The notes: a model not told the origin generated them from the sequence alone. A stretch of DNA of 64,000 nt from Rhodanobacter sp. C05 (GCF_002001165.1 NZ_MUNQ01000006.1:62001-126000); one strand, 5' to 3'; shown: positions 53,461 through 62,234, counted from the stretch's first letter. Made by a program: numbers and translations.

Positions 53461-54009
53461 TTACTTCGGTGCGAGCTGCAGGTGGGCGTTGATCTTCACG
53501 TCCGCGCCGATCACCGAGGTATCGGCGTAGTCACCGGTCCCTACGCCGAAGTCGAGTCGCTTCACCGTACCGGCCACATCCAGCGTCGCGCCATTGCCCT
53601 GCGGCTTGAACGTCACCACGAGGCTGACCGGTTTGGTCACGCCGCGCAGGGTCAGGTTGCCATCGGCGATTACCTGCGCACCGTTCTGGCGGAAGCCGGT
53701 GGTGACGAAGTGTGCCTGCGGGAATTTCGCCACATTGAAGAAGTCCGAACCGGGCAGGGCGCCGTCGCGATCCTTGTCGCCGGTCTTCACGCTGGCCAGG
53801 GTCACGTTCACGTCGAATTTCGAGGAAGCGAGTTTCGCGGCGTCGTAGCTGACCGCTGCGGTCCATTGGCCGAACTGGCCATTGAAGGAGGCGCCCTGGA
53901 AGCTGCCGCTGAAACCAAGTGTGCTGGCCGCAGGCTGCACGCTGTAGTCCGCTGCTGCGGCTACGCAGGGCAGCGCGAGTGCAAACATCAGGATGGCGAG
54001 ACGCTTCAT
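53461..54009 (-). CDS. YceI family periplasmic protein
   Basis: This 182-residue protein has a clear signal peptide (MKRLAILMFALALPCVAAA, cleaved before ADY). The YceI beta-barrel/lipocalin-like fold follows, with TLGFSGSFQG, LASSKFDVNVTLASV, FFNVAKFPQAHFVTT and GNLTLRGVTKPVSL in the expected order. YceI-type proteins bind isoprenoid lipids such as polyprenyl chains. It is encoded one base behind cytochrome b561 (shared TGATG), a very common pairing suggesting quinone or isoprenoid-linked redox function. The octaprenyl diphosphate synthase gene is 1.4 kb upstream on the same strand. Confidence 0.93.
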   Translation of the reverse strand: MKRLAILMFALALPCVAAAADYSVQPAASTLGFSGSFQGASFNGQFGQWTAAVSYDAAKLASSKFDVNVTLASVKTGDKDRDGALPGSDFFNVAKFPQAHFVTTGFRQNGAQVIADGNLTLRGVTKPVSLVVTFKPQGNGATLDVAGTVKRLDFGVGTGDYADTSVIGADVKINAHLQLAPK

Positions 54010-54587
54010 CAGGATTCTCCTCGGGGAGTGGAGTCGTTGCGCAGGCGGCCGAATGGGAGCATCCGGCGCAAGACGTTGTCATGGTCGAACACATGATGCT
54101 TCAGCGCCGCACCGACGTGCCCCACCAGTACCAGCACCAGCAGCCAGAACAGGTATTCGTGCACGCCATGCGAAAAATGGCGCAAGGCGTCGTTCTTTGC
54201 GCCGAGCGCCGGCAGGTTGAACAGCTTGAACCATTGCAGCGGCTTGCCGGTGACGGAGTTGAACCACCAGCCACTGAGCGGGATCGCCAGAATCAGTGCA
54301 TACAACACACCATGGATCAGACGTGCAGCCAGCAGCTGCCAGCGCGGCGCCGGCTCCTCCGCTGGCCGCCCATCGCGCCAGCGCCACAGCATGCGCAACA
54401 GCACCAGCGCGAGCACGGTCAGGCCGATCGATTTGTGCAGGGCCAGCCAGTTGATCTTCTGCATCGGCGAATGCGCCAGGTCCATCAGCAAGCCGAAGAT
54501 GCCGTTGCCGATGATGGCCAGCGCGATGACCCAGTGGAAGAACTTGGCCACCGAACCCCATTGGTGGTCATTGCTGCGCAGACTCAT
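54009..54587 (-). CDS. Cytochrome b561 (diheme membrane cytochrome)
   Basis: This 192-residue protein has four transmembrane helices (about 15-35, 48-68, 88-108, 148-170). Conserved histidines that would ligate two b-type hemes lie in KFFHWVIAL, LALHKSIGL, HGVLYALI and HEYLFWLLVLVLVGHVGAALKHH. It carries electrons between quinol and periplasmic acceptors such as superoxide or YceI-bound quinone. It overlaps the second yceI gene by four bases upstream (ATGA) and the first by one downstream. The three genes are translationally coupled. Confidence 0.94.
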   Translation of the reverse strand: MSLRSNDHQWGSVAKFFHWVIALAIIGNGIFGLLMDLAHSPMQKINWLALHKSIGLTVLALVLLRMLWRWRDGRPAEEPAPRWQLLAARLIHGVLYALILAIPLSGWWFNSVTGKPLQWFKLFNLPALGAKNDALRHFSHGVHEYLFWLLVLVLVGHVGAALKHHVFDHDNVLRRMLPFGRLRNDSTPRGES

Positions 54588-55204
54588 GGTTGCTCCTTCA
54601 GGGATGGGACAGCGTGATCGTCGCGGATCGCTTCAAGCTCCAGCCACACGCTTATCTGGTGTCCGATCGAATCGGAATAGGCGGTTATGCCGAAGGCATC
54701 GCGATCCAGCATCGTGGTCGCCGAGAAGCCGGTTACGTCGTGCAGGCCGTAAATCGTTCGTCCGGCGCGGTTGAAGGTGAAAGGAATGCTCACGGATTGT
54801 GTCGTCCCCCGTATGCTGAGCTGGCCATGCAGCACGCCGTGAAGGGCATCCTTGCGTTCGACGCTGGTGCTGACGAAATGCGCATGACGATCATGCGTAC
54901 AGTCGAGCAGGTCTGGCTTGCAAACAGCTTTGTTCCAGTCCGCATCGCCCATGTCCAGGCTGCCCAGGTCGATATCCAGTTCGGTGGCCGCGGTGCTCCA
55001 ATCAGCTGGATCAAAACGCAGCCAGCCTTTGGCAACATGCAGCCGTCCGAACGGACGCGAATAGCCGTCGTGGCTGATGCTGAAGACGATCTGGCTATGT
55101 ACCGTATCGTAGCGATAGCTGGCGCTGGCGGCATGCGCTGATCCCAGCGGGAGCAGGATCGCCGCAAGCCACAACAACCAGTTGATTGAACGCGAACGGA
55201 GCAT
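54584..55204 (-). CDS. YceI family protein (second copy)
   Basis: This 206-residue protein starts with a signal peptide (SINWLLWLAAILLPLGSAHA, cleaved before ASA) followed by a YceI domain: YDTVHSQIVFSISHDGYSRPFG, LDIDLGSLDMGD, HAHFVSTSVERKDA and GQLSIRGTTQSVSI. It is only distantly similar to the copy downstream of the cytochrome. I start at ATG 55204, directly at the signal peptide; the frame is open 49 codons further upstream but that stretch is basic and has no homology-like features. It opens the operon; the ispB stop is 165 bp upstream. Confidence 0.9.
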   Translation of the reverse strand: MLRSRSINWLLWLAAILLPLGSAHAASASYRYDTVHSQIVFSISHDGYSRPFGRLHVAKGWLRFDPADWSTAATELDIDLGSLDMGDADWNKAVCKPDLLDCTHDRHAHFVSTSVERKDALHGVLHGQLSIRGTTQSVSIPFTFNRAGRTIYGLHDVTGFSATTMLDRDAFGITAYSDSIGHQISVWLELEAIRDDHAVPSLKEQP

Positions 55205-55368
55205 GGGGCGAAGTCTGGCCGATCGGCGCCGACGGTGCCAGCGTCCATTCGGGAACGATTGGTTTCCCTGGTCAATCCAATGGCCGAAGCGCGCTTGGCT
55301 CGCAGCTGGAGTTTCATGGCTCTGTGAGAGCGACTGAATCTGCTCCCGCAACAGTCCCGCAGGAACGG

Positions 55369-56370
55369 TCAGAACGTGCGCTGCACCGAGTAGTCGGCCA
55401 GCGTGGCGAGCGCGTCGCGATAGACCGAGGCAGGCAGGGCGTCGAGCGCAGACTGGGCCGCTTCGGCATGCATCACGGCCCGTTCGCGGGTCCGCTCCAG
55501 CGCACCGGAATCGCGGATCGAGGCAATGATGCGATCGAGCGAGTCGAGGCCGCCGTGCTCGATCGCATGGCGCAGCGACTGCACCTGCTCGGGATTCGCC
55601 TTCTCCAGTGCATAGATCAGCGGCAGGGTCGGCTTGCCTTCGGCGAGGTCGTCACCGATGTTCTTGCCCAGGGTGCCGGCATCGCTGACGTAGTCGAGCA
55701 GGTCGTCGGCAATCTGGAAGGCATAGCCGAGTTCCATGCCGTAGCGGCGCAGCGCGGCCACCTGGGATTCGGGCAGGCCGCCGAGGATGCCGCCGAGTTC
55801 GGTGGCGGCGGCGAACAGCACGGCGGTCTTGCGCTCGATCACCGCCAGGTAGGCCGCTTCGCTCACGTCGGCGTTGCCGATGTTGAGCAACTGCAGCACC
55901 TCGCCCTCGGCGATGGTGTTGGTGGTGTCGGCGAGGATGCGCATGATGCGCATGTCGTCGAGTTCCACCATCAGCTGGAACGAGCGCGAATACAGGAAGT
56001 CGCCAACCAGCACGCTGGCGGCATTGCCCCACAGCGCGTTGGCGGTCTTGCGGCCGCGGCGCAGGTCGGATTCGTCGACCACGTCGTCGTGCAGCAGGGT
56101 GGAGGTGTGGATGAACTCGATGATCGCGGCGAGCTTGGTGTGATGGTCGCCGCGATAGCCGGCGGCGCCGGCGGCCAGCACGTGCAGCATCGGGCGCAGC
56201 CGCTTGCCACCGCTGGCGATGATGTGGTCGGCGATCTGGTTGACCAGCACGACATCGGAGGACAGGCGTTGGCGGATCAACGCATCGACGCGCTGCATGT
56301 CGGCAGCGGCGAGGTCGCGCACATGGGCGAAGTCGGCGGGGCGTCGGGCGTCGGCTGGCATCGAGTTCAT
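55369..56370 (-). CDS. ispB: Octaprenyl (polyprenyl) diphosphate synthase
   Basis: This 333-residue trans-prenyltransferase makes the C40 side chain of ubiquinone. The first Asp-rich motif LLHDDVVDESDLRRG and the second QIADDLLDY are intact, as is the GGKRLRPML substrate-binding motif. The length is close to E. coli IspB (323). I choose ATG 56370; ATG 56361 and an upstream in-frame codon are possible and none has a strong ribosome site. It is divergent from the DedA-rhodanese gene with 238 bp between. Confidence 0.95.
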   Translation of the reverse strand: MNSMPADARRPADFAHVRDLAAADMQRVDALIRQRLSSDVVLVNQIADHIIASGGKRLRPMLHVLAAGAAGYRGDHHTKLAAIIEFIHTSTLLHDDVVDESDLRRGRKTANALWGNAASVLVGDFLYSRSFQLMVELDDMRIMRILADTTNTIAEGEVLQLLNIGNADVSEAAYLAVIERKTAVLFAAATELGGILGGLPESQVAALRRYGMELGYAFQIADDLLDYVSDAGTLGKNIGDDLAEGKPTLPLIYALEKANPEQVQSLRHAIEHGGLDSLDRIIASIRDSGALERTRERAVMHAEAAQSALDALPASVYRDALATLADYSVQRTF

Positions 56371-56608
56371 GGAGGCTTCAAGGCGGCGTATCGTCACGAT
56401 TATAGGGCCCTGCGGCAAATTCCGCCGCGGTTTGCGGCAAGCGTCGGATCAACGGGTGAGCATTTCCCGCGAAAGCCGTTGCCCGGGATCACAGACACCG
56501 CATAGCCGGGCGTTCCGGTGGTTGCCTGCAGGGGTTTGCAATAGCCGGTGACTGGCCCAATCATGGTCACCTGCGGTTTCGTGTGACCGTGCCCCGAGTG
56601 CCGAGCCG

Positions 56609-57592
56609 ATGGCCCATCAAATCATTGCGCTGATTGCCCAGTACGGCTTGCTCTTGGTGTTCTTCAATGTGCTGGTGGAGCAGGCTGGCGTGCCGGTGCC
56701 AGCGGTGCCGACCATGGTCGTGGCCGGTGCACTGAGTGCCAGCGGCAAGCTGCCGCTGGCCGGCGTCATGCTGGCGGTGGTGCTTGCCTGCCTGCTCAGC
56801 GATCTGGTCTGGTACTGGGCGGGTCGGCGTTTCGGCGCCGGCGTGATGCGCACGATCTGTCGCATATCGCTGTCACCTGATTCCTGTGTGAAGCAGTCCG
56901 AGTTGCGCTTCCAGCGCTGGCGCGGGCGGATCCTGCTGATCGCCAAGTTCGTGCCGGGGTTGTCGACGGTGGCGCCACCGCTGGTCGGTGCGATGGGGTT
57001 GCGCACGACCACCTTCGTGTTGCTCGACACGCTGGGATCGCTGCTATGGGCAGGCGTTGCAGTGGGGCTCGGTTATGTCTTTGCCGCGCAGATCGACGAC
57101 CTGTTGGCCGACTTGGCCAGTGCCGGCACGCTGGCGCTGGAGCTTCTGCTGGCCCTGCTCGTGCTCTATATCGCGGCCAAGTGGTGGCAGCGTCGGCGAT
57201 TGCTGGTGGCCTTGCGCATGGCCCGGATCACGGTTGACGAGCTGAGCGAATCCATCGCGGATGGGCAGAATCCCGTGGTGGTCGACGTGCGCTCGCAAGC
57301 GGCGCGCCTGCTCGACACGCGAATCATCCCCGGTGCCTTGCTGGCTGATCTGGACGGTGTCGACCAGGCACTGCAGGACATCTCGCGGGATCGCGAGCTG
57401 GTGATCTATTGCAGTTGCCCCAACGAAGTCTCCGCCGCCAAGGCGGCCAAGCTGCTGATGGCGATCGGCTATCGCAACGTGCGCCCGCTGCTGGGTGGCC
57501 TGGATGCGTGGGATGCGGCTGGTTATGTGATCGACCGGCTGCCATCGGACGCAGGTGCGAGTGGCGATGGTCCATTGCACATGACGGCCTGA
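56609..57592 (+). CDS. DedA-family membrane protein fused to a rhodanese domain
   Basis: This is a 327-residue fusion. Residues about 1-195 are a DedA/VTT domain with re-entrant and transmembrane helices; FVPGLSTVAPPLVGAMG contains the Phe-x-Arg/Pro-type DedA motif and ADYWAGRR-like WYWAGRRFG precedes it. Residues about 205-315 are a rhodanese domain (VVDVRSQAARL, IPGA, then the active-site loop with Cys in IYCSCPNEVSAAKAA, and GYRNVRPLLGGLDAW). DedA proteins translocate undecaprenyl phosphate or phospholipid and affect membrane potential; the rhodanese end may relay sulfane sulfur or sense thiols. The fusion is known in proteobacteria. No clear ribosome site. Confidence 0.92.
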   Translation: MAHQIIALIAQYGLLLVFFNVLVEQAGVPVPAVPTMVVAGALSASGKLPLAGVMLAVVLACLLSDLVWYWAGRRFGAGVMRTICRISLSPDSCVKQSELRFQRWRGRILLIAKFVPGLSTVAPPLVGAMGLRTTTFVLLDTLGSLLWAGVAVGLGYVFAAQIDDLLADLASAGTLALELLLALLVLYIAAKWWQRRRLLVALRMARITVDELSESIADGQNPVVVDVRSQAARLLDTRIIPGALLADLDGVDQALQDISRDRELVIYCSCPNEVSAAKAAKLLMAIGYRNVRPLLGGLDAWDAAGYVIDRLPSDAGASGDGPLHMTA

Positions 57593-57622
57593 GGCCGATC
57601 CGCACGACTCTTCGGAAAATTT

Positions 57623-57641
57623 TACGCGTTCTATACGCGTA
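57623..57641. promoter_or_regulatory. Palindromic operator candidate upstream of kdp
   Basis: TACGCGT-TCTAT-ACGCGTA is a perfect 7-5-7 inverted repeat, 75 bp before the first small gene of the kdp locus. Downstream, TTGCTG (57643) and TATACG (57666), 17 bases apart, make a weak sigma-70-like promoter. A KdpE-type regulator might bind here, but the site does not resemble the E. coli T-rich box. Confidence 0.45.
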
Positions 57642-57715
57642 GTTGCTGCCGCGATACCCCGTTCTTATACGGCACTTTCTACAGTGCGCGTCGCCCTTTC
57701 ATGGAGTCGACGCCG

Positions 57716-57808
57716 ATGGATTTCGTCTACCTGCTGTTCTTGTTCGTGCTGTGCGCGGCCGTGCTGGGCTTTGCGCTGCTCTGTGATCGGCTGAGTCCGC
57801 GCAAGTAG
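57716..57808 (+). CDS. 30-residue single-helix membrane microprotein ahead of kdpF
   Basis: This short gene codes for 30 residues: a hydrophobic helix (about 3-22, DFVYLLFLFVLCAAVLGFAL) ending in the charged tail CDRLSPRK. GGAG lies nine bases before the ATG; an in-frame ATG at 57701 precedes the ribosome site and is less likely. Similar Met-x3-Tyr...Cys-x-Arg-Leu small frames sit before kdpF in other bacteria and are mostly unannotated. It lies 46 bp before kdpF on the same strand. I infer a small accessory subunit or a leader of the Kdp complex. Confidence 0.7.
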   Translation: MDFVYLLFLFVLCAAVLGFALLCDRLSPRK

Positions 57809-57854
57809 AGCGGTTGCCGCGTCTGCCTTCCCCTTACTGCATGAGTTCCCAGTC

Positions 57855-57947
57855 ATGAATGTCCTGTATGTCCTCGCCGGCCTGATCGCCGTGGCGCTGG
57901 CCGGCTACCTGTGTGTGGCCCTGCTCAAGCCGGAGTGGTTCGAATGA
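57855..57947 (+). CDS. kdpF: KdpF, small subunit of the potassium-transporting ATPase
   Basis: This gene codes for 30 residues forming one transmembrane helix, with the family pattern YVLAGLIAVALAGYLCVALL and the PEWFE end (KdpF proteins end in PE-x-F). It stabilises the KdpFABC complex. Its stop overlaps the kdpA start by four bases (ATGA). The ribosome site is weak (GAGTTCCCAGTC). Confidence 0.9.
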   Translation: MNVLYVLAGLIAVALAGYLCVALLKPEWFE

Positions 57948-59746
57948 CCACGAATGATTTCCTGCAGGTCGGTCTGTACCTGGTGGTGTTGCTGCTGCTG
58001 GTGAAGCCGGTCGGCAACTATATGGCGCTGGTGTTCGCCGATGTGCCGAACCGGATCACCCGCTTTGGTGGTGGCGTGGAGCGCGTGATCTATCGCCTGT
58101 GCGGCATCCGCGACGATGAAGCCATGGGCTGGAAGCGCTATGCGCTGGCCATGCTGCTGTTCAACGTGCTCGGCGTGCTGGTCGTCTACCTGCTGCAGCG
58201 CATGCAGCAGTGGTTGCCGCTGAACCCGCAGCACTTCACTGCAGTGTCGCCCGATTCGGCGATGAACACGGCGATCAGCTTTGCCACGAACACCAACTGG
58301 CAGGGTTACGCCGGCGAGTCGACGATGAGCTATCTGACCCAGATGCTGGGTCTGGCTGTACAGAACTTCCTCTCCGCGGCAACCGGCATCGCGGTGCTGG
58401 TGGCAGTAGTGCGCGGGTTCAGTCGGCGCAGCTCGCTCAGCATCGGCAACTTCTGGGTCGACCTCACCCGCAGCGCGCTCTACGTGCTGCTGCCGCTGTC
58501 GCTGCTGATAACAATGCTATTGGTGTCGCAGGGCGTGGTGCAGAACTTCAAGTCCTATGTCGACGTGCCGGTGGTGCAAACCACCAGCTACACCGAGACG
58601 GTGAAGGACGCTGCTGGCAACGCAGTGAAGGATGCCGCAGGCCATGAAGTGACCAAAGAAACGCAGGTCACCACACAGACCCTGCCGATGGGCCCGGCCG
58701 CGTCGCAGATCGCGATCAAGATGCTCGGCACCAATGGAGGTGGCTTCTTCAACGCCAACTCGGCACATCCTTACGAGAATCCCACGCCGTTCTCCAACTT
58801 CATCGAGATGCTGGCGATCTTCCTGATTCCCGGGGGGCTCTGTTACATGTTCGGCATGCAGGTGGGCGACCGACGCCAGGGTTGGGCGATCCTCGCCACG
58901 ATGCTGCTGATCTTCATCCCGCTGACGATCGGCCTGGTTGCGGCCGAGCAGGCCGGCAATCCGGCGTTGCATGGACTGGCGGTGGATCAGCATGCCTCGG
59001 CGCTGCAGGCCGGCGGCAACATGGAAGGCAAGGAGACCCGCTTCGGCATCGCCGCGTCCGGCCTGTTCGCGGCGATTACCACGGCTGCCTCGTGCGGTGC
59101 GGTCAATGCGATGCACGATTCGCTGACCCCGCTCGGTGGCCTGGTGCCGATGTGGCTGATCCAGCTGGGCGAGGTGATCTTCGGCGGTGTCGGTTCCGGC
59201 CTGTACGGCATGCTCGCGTTCGCGGTGGTGGCGGTGTTCATCGCCGGGCTGATGGTGGGCCGTACACCGGAATACCTCGGCAAGAAGATCGAAGCCTACG
59301 AGATGAAGATGGCCAGCCTCGCGGTGCTGCTGCCGTGTGCGCTGGTGGTGATCGGCACGGCTATCGCGGTCATGGTGCCGGCGGGTGTGGCGGGTGTCGC
59401 CAATCCCGGCGCGCATGGCTTCAGCGAGATCCTCTACGCGGTCAGCTCGGCTTCCAACAACAACGGCAGTGCGTTCGGCGGCCTCTCGGCGAACACGCCG
59501 TTCTGGAACGTGCTGCTCGGCATCTGCATGTTCCTCGCACGTTTCCCGCTCGCCATCGCGATGCTGGCAATGGCCGGCTCGCTCGCTGCCAAGCGCCACG
59601 TACCCGAATCCGCCGGCACCTTGCCTACGCATACGCCGCTGTTCATTACGCTGCTGGCCTGCGTGGTGGTCGTGGTAGGCGCGCTGACTTTCCTTCCGGC
59701 ACTGGCCCTGGGGCCAATCGCCGAATCCCTGATGTCGGGACACTGA
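57944..59746 (+). CDS. kdpA: KdpA, potassium-binding channel-like subunit
   Basis: This 600-residue membrane protein with about ten helices belongs to the SKT family. The selectivity-filter segments are visible: NTAISFATNTNWQGYAG, LGTNGGGFFNANSAHPYENP, a third near AASGLFAAITTAASCGAVN and a fourth near AVSSASNNNGSAFGG. It takes K+ at high affinity from the periplasm and passes it to KdpB. ATG 57944 overlaps kdpF and is preceded by GGAG eight bases away. It is slightly longer than E. coli KdpA (557), with an extra Lys/Asp/Val-rich insert near 213-240. Confidence 0.97.
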   Translation: MTTNDFLQVGLYLVVLLLLVKPVGNYMALVFADVPNRITRFGGGVERVIYRLCGIRDDEAMGWKRYALAMLLFNVLGVLVVYLLQRMQQWLPLNPQHFTAVSPDSAMNTAISFATNTNWQGYAGESTMSYLTQMLGLAVQNFLSAATGIAVLVAVVRGFSRRSSLSIGNFWVDLTRSALYVLLPLSLLITMLLVSQGVVQNFKSYVDVPVVQTTSYTETVKDAAGNAVKDAAGHEVTKETQVTTQTLPMGPAASQIAIKMLGTNGGGFFNANSAHPYENPTPFSNFIEMLAIFLIPGGLCYMFGMQVGDRRQGWAILATMLLIFIPLTIGLVAAEQAGNPALHGLAVDQHASALQAGGNMEGKETRFGIAASGLFAAITTAASCGAVNAMHDSLTPLGGLVPMWLIQLGEVIFGGVGSGLYGMLAFAVVAVFIAGLMVGRTPEYLGKKIEAYEMKMASLAVLLPCALVVIGTAIAVMVPAGVAGVANPGAHGFSEILYAVSSASNNNGSAFGGLSANTPFWNVLLGICMFLARFPLAIAMLAMAGSLAAKRHVPESAGTLPTHTPLFITLLACVVVVVGALTFLPALALGPIAESLMSGH

Positions 59747-59749
59747 ATC

Positions 59750-61822
59750 ATGACCGCACAAACCCAAGCAGCGAGTGGCTTCAGCCGCGAGCTGGTTCTC
59801 ACGGCGATGGCCGATTCGTTCCGCAAGCTGTCGCCCCGGTTGCAGTTCCGCAATCCGGTGATGTTCGTTGTCTTCGTCTGCAGCGTGCTGACCACGTTGC
59901 TGTGGGTGCAGGCGCTCGCCGGCCACGGCGAGGCGCCGACCGGCTTCATCTTCTGGGTCAGCCTGTGGCTATGGTTCACCCTGCTGTTTGCGAACTTCGC
60001 CGAGGCGCTGGCGGAAGGTCGCGGCAAGGCGCAGGCCAATGCGTTGCGCAGTTCGCGCAAGGATGTGATCGCGAAGAGGCTGGCATCGGCCGATCGCCAT
60101 GCAGCGATGACCTTCATGCCATCCAGTGAGCTGCGTACCGGCCACCACGTGCTGGTCGAGGCTGGCGAGCAGGTTCCCGGTGACGGTGAAGTGGTGGTCG
60201 GTGCAGCCAGCGTGGACGAGAGCGCGATCACCGGCGAATCCGCCCCGGTGATCCGCGAATCCGGCGGCGACCGCAGTGCGGTCACCGGCGGCACCAAGGT
60301 GCTGTCGGACTGGCTGGTGGTGCGCATCACCAGCAATCCGGGCGAGAGCTTTCTCGATCGCATGATCGCGATGGTCGAAGGTTCCAAGCGGCGCAAGACG
60401 CCGAACGAGATCGCACTGACCATCCTGCTGGCGAAGTTTACCCTGATCTTCCTGCTCGCCTGCGCCACCTTGCTGCCGTATTCGATCTACAGCGTGCAGG
60501 TCGCCGGTGCCGGCCATCCGATCACGCTCACGGTGTTGGTCGCGCTGCTGGTGTGCCTGATCCCCACCACGATCGGCGCGCTGCTGTCGGCGATCGGCAT
60601 TGCCGGCATGGACCGGATGATCCGCGCCAACGTGATTGCCACCTCTGGCCGTGCGGTCGAGGCGGCCGGCGACGTCGATGTGCTGCTGCTCGACAAGACC
60701 GGCACCATCACCTTGGGCAACCGCCAGGCGGTGGCGTTCTATCCGGCACCGGGCATTGACGAAAAAATCATGGCCGAGTCCGCGCAGCTGGCCTCGCTGG
60801 CCGACGAAACACCGGAAGGTCGCAGCATCGTGGTGCTGGCGAAGGAGAATTTCGGCTTGCGCGAACAGCAGCTTGAGGCGATGCATGCGCAGTTCGTGCC
60901 GTTCACCGCACAGACGCGCATGAGCGGCGTCGATTCCGGTACGCGGCAGATCCGCAAGGGCGCCCTGGATGCGGTGGAAAAGCATCTGGAGTCGCAAGGC
61001 AGTCATCTGCCGCCATTGGTGAAGCGCATGGCCGAGGACATCGCGCGCCGCGGCGCCACGCCGCTGATCGTTACCGAGGGCGCCCGAGCGCTGGGTGTGA
61101 TCGAGCTGAAGGATATCGTCAAGGGCGGCATCAAGGAGCGCTTTGCCGAGATGCGCCGGATGGGCATCAAGACCATCATGATCACCGGCGACAACCCGCT
61201 CACGGCTGCCGCTATTGCGGCCGAGGCAGGTGTCGATGATTTCCTCGCCGAAGCCACGCCCGAAGCCAAGCTCAAGCTGATCCGCGATATCCAGGCCGAG
61301 AACCGGCTGGTGGCGATGTGTGGCGACGGCACCAACGATGCGCCGGCGCTGGCGCAGGCCGACGTGGCCGTGGCGATGAACACCGGCACGCAGGCCGCGA
61401 AAGAGGCCGGCAACATGGTCGATCTCGATTCGAATCCGACCAAGCTGATCGAGGTGGTCGAGATCGGCAAGCAGATGCTGATCACCCGTGGCTCGCTGAC
61501 CACGTTCTCGATTTCCAACGATATCGCCAAGTACTTCGCAATCATTCCAGCCGCGTTCGCGACCACCTATCCGGCGCTCAACACGCTCAACGTGATGCAC
61601 CTGGCGACGCCGCAGAGCGCGATCCTGTCGGCGGTGATCTTCAATGCGCTGATCATCATCTTCCTGATCCCGCTGGCGCTGAAGGGCGTGAAGTACCGCG
61701 CACTCGGCGCCGGTGCGCTGCTGCGCCGCAACCTGCTGGTTTACGGTCTGGGCGGCATCGTGGTGCCGTTCCTCGGCATCAAGTTCATCGACATGTTGCT
61801 GGTCGTGTGTGGACTGGCCTGA
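59750..61822 (+). CDS. kdpB: KdpB, P-type ATPase subunit of the potassium pump
   Basis: This 690-residue P-type ATPase has the actuator motif ITGES (Glu163; Ser164 is the residue whose phosphorylation inhibits the E. coli pump), phosphorylation site DKTGTIT with Asp315, and hinge motifs [10 protein letters not shown] and [10 protein letters not shown]. It hydrolyses ATP to drive K+ import through KdpA. It starts 3 bp after kdpA. The gene expected next, kdpC, is not found: a repeat, a short unknown gene and a porin gene follow instead. Confidence 0.97.
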   Translation: MTAQTQAASGFSRELVLTAMADSFRKLSPRLQFRNPVMFVVFVCSVLTTLLWVQALAGHGEAPTGFIFWVSLWLWFTLLFANFAEALAEGRGKAQANALRSSRKDVIAKRLASADRHAAMTFMPSSELRTGHHVLVEAGEQVPGDGEVVVGAASVDESAITGESAPVIRESGGDRSAVTGGTKVLSDWLVVRITSNPGESFLDRMIAMVEGSKRRKTPNEIALTILLAKFTLIFLLACATLLPYSIYSVQVAGAGHPITLTVLVALLVCLIPTTIGALLSAIGIAGMDRMIRANVIATSGRAVEAAGDVDVLLLDKTGTITLGNRQAVAFYPAPGIDEKIMAESAQLASLADETPEGRSIVVLAKENFGLREQQLEAMHAQFVPFTAQTRMSGVDSGTRQIRKGALDAVEKHLESQGSHLPPLVKRMAEDIARRGATPLIVTEGARALGVIELKDIVKGGIKERFAEMRRMGIKTIMITGDNPLTAAAIAAEAGVDDFLAEATPEAKLKLIRDIQAENRLVAMCGDGTNDAPALAQADVAVAMNTGTQAAKEAGNMVDLDSNPTKLIEVVEIGKQMLITRGSLTTFSISNDIAKYFAIIPAAFATTYPALNTLNVMHLATPQSAILSAVIFNALIIIFLIPLALKGVKYRALGAGALLRRNLLVYGLGGIVVPFLGIKFIDMLLVVCGLA

Positions 61823-61834
61823 TTTCTTTTTGCT

Positions 61835-61916
61835 CGTCATTCCGGCGAAGGCCGGAATCGCTTCTCGGCAACCTCGTGCATCACGGAATGTGGGTCGGGG
61901 TTCCGCTGGGATGACG
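61835..61916. repeat. Inverted repeat related to element B, after kdpB
   Basis: Outer arms CGTCATTCC and GGGATGACG (one mismatch) enclose a perfect 8-bp hairpin ATTCCGGC-GAAG-GCCGGAAT (61839-61858). Both ends match the ends of the element at 51924-52037 (GTCATTCC-rGCGAA and GCTGGGATGAC), so the two belong to one repeat family. It fills the 117-bp gap between kdpB and the next gene. Confidence 0.75.
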
Positions 61917-61939
61917 GTTTCTCTACATGGAGCTATGTC

Positions 61940-62158
61940 ATGCAAACACTGAAACTTTCGGTATCGCTGCCCGACGACACCCATCCTGATATGGAGCTGC
62001 GCCTGTCGGCCAACGACTCCGATTGCGACGTGGTGATCGCGCTGCCACTGCGGTCGCGCAGCGAACCAGCCACGATCGCCATTGCTGCGGCAAGTCCCCA
62101 TGACGGGACAAGCAGTGCCGAGGACGACTACGTGCTTGGCGGATACGCCGGCATCTGA
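61940..62158 (+). CDS. 72-residue protein of unknown function in the kdp locus
   Basis: This small acidic protein (rich in Asp, Ser and Ala) has no signal peptide or membrane helix. The first half (KLSVSLPDDTHPDMELRLSA) could form beta strands; the end is DDYVLGGYAGI. GGAG precedes the ATG by eight bases and the frame is intact. I do not recognise the family. It lies between kdpB plus repeat and a porin gene; the shared strand and short spacing suggest it belongs to the same transcript. Confidence 0.6.
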   Translation: MQTLKLSVSLPDDTHPDMELRLSANDSDCDVVIALPLRSRSEPATIAIAAASPHDGTSSAEDDYVLGGYAGI

Positions 62159-62234
62159 CAGCCGCATCGTGCGGTTTTCATCAACCATCTCAATCGAAGA
62201 AAGTCCGGTGTTGCCGGAGTGCAAGGAAAAAACC

